Source: Scatomorpha sp040765295 (GTDB lineage: Bacteria; Bacillota; Clostridia; Oscillospirales; Oscillospiraceae). Taken from it: DNA of 64,000 bases. Positions 57,743-64,000 of the stretch are shown in pieces. The notes beneath the pieces were generated by a model. That model searched no databases and had not been told where the DNA came from. It was given only the letters and a program-made list of their open reading frames with translations. The stretch spans positions 1,488,001-1,552,000 of the forward strand of contig JAXGSB010000001.1 of assembly GCA_040765295.1 (NCBI GenBank). Direction: 5' to 3'. Position 1 is the stretch's first letter, and each line of letters starts with the position of its first letter. The translations under genes were made by a program, and so were the position numbers.

Positions 57743-58812
57743 CGGGCAGAGTGCTTAAAAAATCCATAATGGTTGGAAATATGCAAATCGGCGGCGGCGC
57801 TCCCATCAGTGTGCAGTCGATGTGCAGCACTAAAACAGAGAACATCGGCGCCACACTGGCCCAGATAAATGAACTGTATGAGGCCGGCTGCGAGCTTGTG
57901 CGGCTTGCCGTGTTGGATAAAGAAGCCGCCTCGGCGCTAAAAAAAATCTGCGCGGCATCTCCCATACCCGTGGTGGCCGACATACACTTTGACCCGAAAT
58001 TGGCCCTTCTTGCCGTTTTGAACGGAGTTTCGAAGGTGAGAATTAATCCGGGCAACATCTCCGACAGAGCGGCTCTTAAAGAGCTGGCCCGTGAGTGCGA
58101 GAGGGCCGGCATTCCCATAAGAATCGGCATAAACGGAGGTTCGCTTCCCAAGGGCATACTCGAAAAATATTCTCGTCCGACTGCCGAGGGCATGGTTGAA
58201 GCCGCAAGAGGGCATGTGAGGATTTTAAATGACTTCGGCTTTGACGATATCTGCCTTTCGCTGAAATCCTCTTCGGTTCCCCTGTGTATCGAGGCCAACA
58301 GACTGGCGTCAAAGGAGTTTAACTATCCCCTGCACCTCGGTGTTACCGAGAGCGGCACTCTTAAAAAGGGTCTTATGCGCTCGGCAATAGGTATAGGAGT
58401 TTTGCTGAATGAGGGCATTGGAGACACTATACGAGTTTCGCTCACCGAGCACCCCATACATGAGGTTGAGGCTGCGAAGGAAATACTCTCTGCACTGGAT
58501 ATAAGAAGAAGCGGAGTGCGGCTGGTATCCTGCCCCACCTGCGGCAGGACGCAGATAGACCTCATCGGACTTGCCCACGAGGTTGAGGAAAGACTCGCTC
58601 ACATAAAAGAGCCTCTCACCGTTGCCGTTATGGGCTGTGTTGTGAACGGCCCCGGCGAGGCGAGAGAGGCCGATTACGGCATTGCCGGCGGAAAGGGCGT
58701 CGGCGTTGTTTTTAAAAAGGGAGAGAGACTTAAGACTCTCCCAATAAGCGAGCTTGCAGATGAACTTGTAAAGATGATTGAAAGAGATTTGGATGAAAAA
58801 AGAGCGCATTAA
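57739..58812 (+). CDS. ispG: 4-hydroxy-3-methylbut-2-en-1-yl diphosphate synthase
   Basis: A 357-aa [4Fe-4S] enzyme of the MEP pathway (GcpE). The TIM-barrel part begins GGGAPISVQSMCSTKTENIGATL and includes VVADIHFDPKLAL and RINPGNISD. The cluster-binding C-terminal part has SCPTCGRTQIDL and VMGCVVNGPGEAREADYGIAGG, which supply three cysteines. It is the short bacterial form. Start overlaps rseP by 4 bp; polC begins inside its last codons. Confidence 0.97.
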   Translation: MTGRVLKKSIMVGNMQIGGGAPISVQSMCSTKTENIGATLAQINELYEAGCELVRLAVLDKEAASALKKICAASPIPVVADIHFDPKLALLAVLNGVSKVRINPGNISDRAALKELARECERAGIPIRIGINGGSLPKGILEKYSRPTAEGMVEAARGHVRILNDFGFDDICLSLKSSSVPLCIEANRLASKEFNYPLHLGVTESGTLKKGLMRSAIGIGVLLNEGIGDTIRVSLTEHPIHEVEAAKEILSALDIRRSGVRLVSCPTCGRTQIDLIGLAHEVEERLAHIKEPLTVAVMGCVVNGPGEAREADYGIAGGKGVGVVFKKGERLKTLPISELADELVKMIERDLDEKRAH

Positions 58813-61800
58813 TTTTTTAGAAGTTTTCCCGGGACTGACTCCCCTTGATTACTGCTGCGGAGGCCTTGACAGGAGCGAGATTATAAGCGTCAAGATAAAA
58901 GAGGCAGATCTTGCCATGGAGATTTTGGTGTCCTTCCCCGCATTTCCGTCGGCAGCCGATCTTGAGCTTGTCTCGGACACAATTAAAGCCCAGTACGGCC
59001 TGAATTCGGTCAGCATCTCGCCTTTCTTTGAACAAAAGAAGCGGGAAAACTTTCAGAAAGTTCTCTTCGGCAGACTCTCTAAGGCAAAGCCTGTGCCTAT
59101 ATCAGGCCTGAGCATAGATTCCGGCACTGTCAGCATCTGCGGCAAGGTTTTCGGTGTGCAGAGCCGTGATATTCCGAAAAGAGGGGGGCGCCTCCTTTCG
59201 TTTTTAATGAGTGACAAGAGCGACAGCATAAAGGTCGTTAAATACTTCAGTAAAAAAGACGACAGCTCTGTTTGCGACAAGGTTAGAGACGGTCAGTATA
59301 TAAGTGTCAGGGGCAAGGTGGAATACTCCGAGCGCGATGAAGACATGATTATTGACCCCGTTTCAATTGTTCTTGTACCGGAACCGATGCGTGAGGACAA
59401 TTCCGAAAAAAAGAGGGTGGAGCTCAATTTACATACAAAGTTCTCGACCTTAGATGCCGTCACCGATGTGGAGGAACTTTTTAAGCTCGTTTCCCGCTGG
59501 GGCCACAAGGCCGTTGCCGTAACGGACAGCGGCGGCTGCCAGGCCTTCCCCGACATGTATAAGATGAGTCGTAAGACCGGAGTTAAAGCCATATACGGCA
59601 TGGACGGCTACTATATTGATGACTATCTTACAAGCCGAGCGCTGAAAGGCTACAGTGATTCGCCTATCGGCTCGGAACTTGTGGTTTTCGATGTGGAGAC
59701 AACAGGCCTCAATCCTACGAACTCGAGACTTATTGAGATAGGTGCCGTTAAACTTAGAAACGGAGAGCTCTATGAGGAGTTTTTGACATTTGTTGACCCT
59801 GAAACCGAGCTTCCTCCCAAGATAAGCGAACTCACCGGCATAAGCAAGGCAGATTTAAAAGACGCTCCCAAGGAAGCCGAGGCTCTTAAGGCGTTTTTAG
59901 ACTTTGCGGGGAACTCCCCCCTAGCAGCTCACAACGCCGACTTCGACATCTCGTTTATGAGAGCGGCCGCAAGCAGGCAGGGCACTGTCTTTGAGCCGGC
60001 CTATCTTGACACTCTGGTTCTTTCGAGAAAGCTGCTGCCTGAATTGGCCCGACACAGCCTTGATAAAATAGCTCAGGCTTTGAATGTACCCGACTTCACT
60101 CACCACCGCGCCTCGGATGACGCCAAGGCCTGCGCTCTGGTCTGCGCCAAACTTTTAGATATGCTTAAAGAAAAAGGCGCCGAGAAGTTTTCTGATATTA
60201 ACCCTGTTCTCTCTAAGCTTCCCGGAGGGAGCTATCAAAGACCGAAGCATATAAGTATTCTTGCCAGAAACAAGCTGGGACTTAAAAATCTTTATAAGCT
60301 TGTTTCCAAATCATACTTGGAAAACTTTAAAAGATATCCTATAATCACACGCTCTTCCTTGGAGGAATACCGCGGTGGCCTGCTTATCGGCTCCGGAGGC
60401 CCCGGAGGCGAGCTCTTTGAGGCTCTGCTTCGAGATGCTCCCTATGCGGAGCTGAGGGCTATCACAGCCTTTTATGACTATATCGAGATAGTGCCTGTCT
60501 CAAACTTCAGCTATCTGCTCAGCGATGGCGTACTCAGCGGCGAGGAGGAACAAAGAGACATAATACGCAAGCTTGCAAGGCTCGCCAAAGACCTTGAAAA
60601 GCCCCTCTGCGCTACGGGTGAGGTACGTTTTTTGGAGCCGGAGGATGAAATTTTCCGCCGTATTCTTCTAAGCGAGAAAAACTTCCCCGATGCCAACGAG
60701 CCCAGGCCTCTCTACATGAGAACAAGTGAGGAAATGCTGGAGGAGTTCAGCTTTTTAGATGAGAGAACAGCCTTTGAGGCCGTAATAACAAACCCGAACC
60801 GTATAGCCGATATGTGCGAGGAGATTGAGCTTTTGCCAAAGGGGCTATTCGCTCCCAAAATTGAAAATTCGGCGGAAGAGCTCAAATCGCTTGTGTTTGA
60901 AAACATGCGGAAACTCTACGGAGAAAATCCTCCCTCCATCGTCAGAGAGCGGGTTGAAAACGAGCTGAGAGATATTCTCGGCAGAGGCTATGATGTCATA
61001 TATATGTCGGCTCAGAAACTTGTTGCCGACTCGAATGAGCACGGCTATTTAGTAGGCAGCCGAGGCTCCGTCGGCTCTTCTCTTGCGGCCTTTTTATCGG
61101 GCATAACCGAGGTCAACGCCCTCCCCGCCCATTACCGCTGTGAGGCATGCTCGTATTCGGACTTTGAATCCGCCAAGGGCTATTTCTGCGGCGCGAATCT
61201 GCCTGATAAAAACTGTCCCAACTGCGGAGCCGAATTTAAGAAAGACGGCTTTGACATCCCTTTCGAGACCTTCCTCGGATTTGGAGGAGACAAGGTTCCC
61301 GATATCGACCTGAACTTCTCGGGCGAATACCAGGCCAGAGCTCACAAGTACACTGAAGAGCTTTTCGGCAAGGAACACGTTTTCAGAGCCGGCACCATAG
61401 GTACCATGGCAAGTAAGACCGCCTACGGATATGTGAAAAACTATCTTGAGAAAAACGGCCTCTCTGCCGGCAAGGCGGAGATTGAGAGGCTGACGACGGG
61501 ACTTGTGGGAGTTAAACGCACAACCGGACAGCATCCCGGCGGCTTGGTAATTATACCTCAAGGCATGGACATTGAGGACTTCTGTCCAGTTCAACACCCT
61601 GCGGATGATGCGGGCAGCGGCGTTATAACCACCCACTTCGACTATCACTGCATGGAAGACAATCTGTTAAAGCTCGACGAGCTGGGTCATGATGACCCGA
61701 CAATGCTTAAGATGCTCGGCGATATGACCGGAGTCGATGTTAGAGAGATAAGACTCGACGATGCGAAAACCATGAGCCTGTTCAAAGGCCCCGAGGTTCT

Positions 61801-62740
61801 CGGGCTTAGTTCCGACGACAGCGTTATCGGCAAGACCGGCAGTATTGCCATCCCCGAGTTCGGCACCTCTTTTACAAAAAAGATGCTTGAGGAAACAAAA
61901 CCCAACGGTTTCGATACCCTGATAAGACTTTCAGGCTTTTCACACGGTACTGATGTGTGGCGAGGAAACGCTCAGGATATTATTAAAAACAATATTGCAA
62001 GCATTGAGGAAACCATAAGCTGCCGAGACGACATCATGCTCTATCTCATCGAGAAAGGCATGCCCGAGAGACAGGCCTTTAAGATAATGGAAAATGTGCG
62101 AAAAGGCCGAGGGCTTAGCGCCGAGGAATCAAAAAGCATGAGGGACTTAAATGTGCCGCTGTGGTACATAGACTCGTGCAATAAGATTCAATACCTTTTC
62201 CCCAAGGCTCACGCAGTTGCCTATGTTATGATGGCTTTCAGAATAGCCTATTTTAAGGTGCACCATCCTCTGGAGTTTTATGCGGCCTATTTTTACAGGC
62301 GCAGTCAGAAAGACGCCTTCGATGCCAAGCTCTGCTTGGGCGGCGCGGAGTTTGTAAAAGAGAAGGTCCTTGAGATTCAGAGAAACAAAGAGGCAAGCCA
62401 GAAAGACAAGGAAACCGCCACAACGCTTGAGGCTGTTTATGAGTTTTATATGAGAGGCTTTAATTTTGCTCCGCTTTGCATTTATGAGTCGGACGCCTTT
62501 ATGTTTAAGATAGTTGACGAAAAGACTCTCCTGCCGCCGCTTTTCAGCATTTCGGGACTTGGAAACGCCGCAGCGATGGATATTGTGAATTGCAGGCAGG
62601 AACACGAGCGCTTTACCTCGATTGAGGAATTTGCAAGCTACTGTCCGAAACTCAGCCGTACCAACATAGAACAGCTGAGGCAGATAGGCGCACTTCACGA
62701 CTTGCCGGAAGAGAACCAAATGTCGCTTTTTGATTTTTGA
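58793..62740 (+). CDS. polC: DNA polymerase III alpha subunit, PolC type
   Basis: A replicative polymerase with built-in proofreading, 1,315 aa, somewhat shorter than Bacillus PolC (about 1,435). Order: N-terminal region; OB fold (about residues 95-200); PHP part 1; exonuclease (about 297-465, VVFDVETTGLNP, HNADFD, HHRASDDAKA) inserted in PHP; polymerase core with YLVGSRGSVGSSLAAFLSGITEVN, the CxxC-type zinc part CEACSYSDFESAKGYFCGANLPDKNCPNCG, the catalytic PDIDLNFSGEYQ (about 837-845) and ENLLKLDELGHDDPTML-like motif; and a C-terminal helix-hairpin-helix region. The PHP site reads ELNLHT and VTDSGG where Bacillus has ELHLHT and TDHA. The ATG at 58793 lies inside ispG. Confidence 0.97.
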   Translation: MKKERINFLEVFPGLTPLDYCCGGLDRSEIISVKIKEADLAMEILVSFPAFPSAADLELVSDTIKAQYGLNSVSISPFFEQKKRENFQKVLFGRLSKAKPVPISGLSIDSGTVSICGKVFGVQSRDIPKRGGRLLSFLMSDKSDSIKVVKYFSKKDDSSVCDKVRDGQYISVRGKVEYSERDEDMIIDPVSIVLVPEPMREDNSEKKRVELNLHTKFSTLDAVTDVEELFKLVSRWGHKAVAVTDSGGCQAFPDMYKMSRKTGVKAIYGMDGYYIDDYLTSRALKGYSDSPIGSELVVFDVETTGLNPTNSRLIEIGAVKLRNGELYEEFLTFVDPETELPPKISELTGISKADLKDAPKEAEALKAFLDFAGNSPLAAHNADFDISFMRAAASRQGTVFEPAYLDTLVLSRKLLPELARHSLDKIAQALNVPDFTHHRASDDAKACALVCAKLLDMLKEKGAEKFSDINPVLSKLPGGSYQRPKHISILARNKLGLKNLYKLVSKSYLENFKRYPIITRSSLEEYRGGLLIGSGGPGGELFEALLRDAPYAELRAITAFYDYIEIVPVSNFSYLLSDGVLSGEEEQRDIIRKLARLAKDLEKPLCATGEVRFLEPEDEIFRRILLSEKNFPDANEPRPLYMRTSEEMLEEFSFLDERTAFEAVITNPNRIADMCEEIELLPKGLFAPKIENSAEELKSLVFENMRKLYGENPPSIVRERVENELRDILGRGYDVIYMSAQKLVADSNEHGYLVGSRGSVGSSLAAFLSGITEVNALPAHYRCEACSYSDFESAKGYFCGANLPDKNCPNCGAEFKKDGFDIPFETFLGFGGDKVPDIDLNFSGEYQARAHKYTEELFGKEHVFRAGTIGTMASKTAYGYVKNYLEKNGLSAGKAEIERLTTGLVGVKRTTGQHPGGLVIIPQGMDIEDFCPVQHPADDAGSGVITTHFDYHCMEDNLLKLDELGHDDPTMLKMLGDMTGVDVREIRLDDAKTMSLFKGPEVLGLSSDDSVIGKTGSIAIPEFGTSFTKKMLEETKPNGFDTLIRLSGFSHGTDVWRGNAQDIIKNNIASIEETISCRDDIMLYLIEKGMPERQAFKIMENVRKGRGLSAEESKSMRDLNVPLWYIDSCNKIQYLFPKAHAVAYVMMAFRIAYFKVHHPLEFYAAYFYRRSQKDAFDAKLCLGGAEFVKEKVLEIQRNKEASQKDKETATTLEAVYEFYMRGFNFAPLCIYESDAFMFKIVDEKTLLPPLFSISGLGNAAAMDIVNCRQEHERFTSIEEFASYCPKLSRTNIEQLRQIGALHDLPEENQMSLFDF

Positions 62741-62751
62741 AGATAAAAGCT

Positions 62752-62790
62752 CAAGCGCCCGCTTTTAATACGCGGGCGCTTGCTGTTTTT
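62752..62790. terminator. Terminator between polC and the DUF4236 gene
   Basis: An 11-bp perfect stem CAAGCGCCCGC/GCGGGCGCTTG is followed by CTGTTTTTATC on the plus strand, with an A/T-rich flank on the other side. It ends polC and the convergent gene. Confidence 0.85.
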
Positions 62791-62795
62791 ATCTT

Positions 62796-63953
62796 TTATA
62801 TTTCCAGTCTATCTATCGGAGCGAAGCCCTTAGTCTGATTAAAGCCGGACTTCATCTCGAAGCTCTCTAAAAAGTCGGATGGGTCTATGCGCTCGAAATT
62901 GACTTTTTCGAAGCCTTCGCGGGTGAACTTCACCGAGAGTATGGCGCAGTCTTCGTCGTGACCCGTGCGGGTATTGAGCACCGTATCTTCGGCATTGACC
63001 AGGCAAATATCGGCAGGCAGGAGCGAGAAAATCTCTCGTGCAATTCTCACAGAGCAGCTTGCAACATAGTCATGAACAATGTCGTAGTAGGCGGTTTTAC
63101 TGAGAGGCCTTGCAGACACTTCTCCGTTTGCATCTACAAACGGCTCCCTATCGGGGATAAGCTCCTTGCCTTTTACGTTGAACTCGACTACTATGGCGTT
63201 CCCCTCTTCGGCAAAAAACTCAAAGTCGCTTCCGAAGTCCGTGAGCTCTTCGAAGGGGTTGCCGCTCTCTATAACCTCGAGATAGGCATCGAGGTCTCCC
63301 TCTAAGATTCTTCTTGCAATGTCTCGGGTGCTCTGCCAGGCAAAATAAGCTTCCAAGTCCTCTTCTTTAGCCGCTTCGACAGCATCTCTCAGCTTTTCAC
63401 GCTTCTCCTTTTCCATTTCGGGCATCATCTGCTCTGCCAGAGTCGGCTTATATTCCATAAGTTCATTCATAGCTGCCTGCTGCATGGGACCCACCTCGCC
63501 CTTTACGAAGGGCGGCGGCTCTCTTTTAACCTCTTCCCATGAAATCGGCGACTCGCACTGCTTGTGCACGCCCTTGAGACTCTCGATATATTCTCTGTAT
63601 TCCCAGATCTCCGCCTCGCTTGCTTTGAGCACTTCTTCACGCTTAGCGTCCGCTGCGGCGGTGCGCTCGGGCTTTACGGGAGCCGCTGCGCTCTTCGGCT
63701 CCTCTTTCTTGCTGCGGAGCTTTTCTTTGAGTTCCTCTGTTTTGGAGCCTGTGCTCTTCTTTTTTCCGCTCCCGAAAGTTTTTTGGTAATAAATTCCCGT
63801 ACCCGGTATGCCGGCAGTAAATGTTTTTCTGCCCTTTGGACTGATGCCGAAGCGCAGGCCCTTTATGCCGGTGGAAACTCCGACACCTGACTTTGAGAGA
63901 TTGAGCTTAAATAACTTTCCGAGTTTTATACTTTTCCTGAATCTGAGACCCAT
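62796..63953 (-). CDS. DUF4236 domain protein
   Basis: A 385-aa soluble protein. The first 60 residues are a clear DUF4236 domain: GLRFRKSIKLGKLFKLNLSKSGVGVSTGIKGLRFGISPKGRKTFTAGIPGTGIYYQKTF, a basic, glycine-rich strand pattern of unknown function. A K/E/A-rich linker follows (about 65-110), then a helical region and a C-terminal part of mixed structure (FFAEEGNAIVVEFNVKGKELIPDREPFVDANGEVSARPLSKTAYYDIVHDYVASCSVRIAREIFSLLP) that I do not recognise. The long C-terminal extension is unusual, because many DUF4236 proteins are short. ATG has a strong GAGGTGAT. Confidence 0.82.
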   Translation of the reverse strand: MGLRFRKSIKLGKLFKLNLSKSGVGVSTGIKGLRFGISPKGRKTFTAGIPGTGIYYQKTFGSGKKKSTGSKTEELKEKLRSKKEEPKSAAAPVKPERTAAADAKREEVLKASEAEIWEYREYIESLKGVHKQCESPISWEEVKREPPPFVKGEVGPMQQAAMNELMEYKPTLAEQMMPEMEKEKREKLRDAVEAAKEEDLEAYFAWQSTRDIARRILEGDLDAYLEVIESGNPFEELTDFGSDFEFFAEEGNAIVVEFNVKGKELIPDREPFVDANGEVSARPLSKTAYYDIVHDYVASCSVRIAREIFSLLPADICLVNAEDTVLNTRTGHDEDCAILSVKFTREGFEKVNFERIDPSDFLESFEMKSGFNQTKGFAPIDRLEI

Positions 63954-64000
63954 ATTATCACCTCATTTACTTCACTGATAATATCTTATTTTGTATAAAT

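Noticed and set aside
1..64000. CRISPR arrays, prophage or integrative elements
   Set aside because: I found no regularly spaced repeats, no Cas genes, no integrase or transposase, and no phage structural genes.

Overview
The window looks like chromosomal DNA of a strictly anaerobic, low-oxygen-adapted member of the Clostridia (Bacillota). The evidence is a PolC-type replicative polymerase, a class III (NrdD/NrdG) ribonucleotide reductase, HrcA/CIRCE-type control of groESL, a clostridial-type 6S RNA, TRAP and OxlT-like carboxylate transport, and the Gram-positive order pyrH-frr-uppS-cdsA-dxr-rseP-ispG-polC. No species assignment is possible from the sequence alone. I see no integrase, transposase, phage gene or CRISPR array.

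Region 1 (1-11,230, all minus strand) is an accessory catabolic locus. Reading right to left it holds a DUF3870 gene, an attenuator leader, fdrA/allF, a structured leader, allG (DUF1116), allH (DUF2877), a second copy of the structured leader, an acetate-kinase-family gene, a second DUF3870 gene, a second copy of the attenuator leader, a deletion scar, a fumarate-reductase-type flavoprotein, and dctP and dctQ of a TRAP transporter. AllF/AllG/AllH are the proteins linked to oxamate carbamoyltransferase in allantoin/ureide fermentation. A kinase then makes ATP from carbamoyl phosphate; here the only kinase present is an acetate-kinase relative with altered active-site residues. The locus arose by tandem duplication of a unit of about 6.9 kb. 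The downstream copy was then deleted from codon 14 of fdrA to the last 30 codons of the kinase, so the old fdrA promoter and leader now sit in front of the flavoprotein/TRAP genes.

Region 2 (11,530-25,250) is housekeeping: tRNA-Thr and tRNA-Asp, a class A penicillin-binding protein, a DUF1292 protein, 6S RNA, a GH25 lysozyme lipoprotein, a probable nrdG-nrdD-ogt-trxB operon with NrdR-like boxes, a DUF4037 protein, pgi and an AI-2E-family permease. NrdD carries a fused C-terminal thioredoxin/glutaredoxin-like domain, which fits a shared transcript with trxB.

Region 3 (25,475-31,180, plus strand) is the most novel-looking system. It has an AraC-type response regulator, a histidine kinase with no membrane segment that carries a type I periplasmic-binding-protein fold at its C-terminus (resembling amide/branched-chain amino acid binding proteins such as AmiC), an OxlT-like MFS transporter behind a GC-rich structured leader, and an acetamidase/formamidase. 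It reads as a self-contained cytoplasmic amide-sensing two-component system with its transporter and hydrolase.

Region 4 (31,230-64,000) is mostly core genes: a cysteine desulfurase, mtaB, serC-serA, a CtpE-like P-type ATPase, a PAP2 phosphatase, uvrA, a small membrane exporter, recD2, comF, mbl, groES-groEL, a THUMP methyltransferase, the pyrH-to-polC cluster and a DUF4236 protein. It also contains a chorismate-synthase homologue that has lost the residues of all three catalytic motifs and is therefore a candidate pseudoenzyme. It is followed by an unknown membrane protein.
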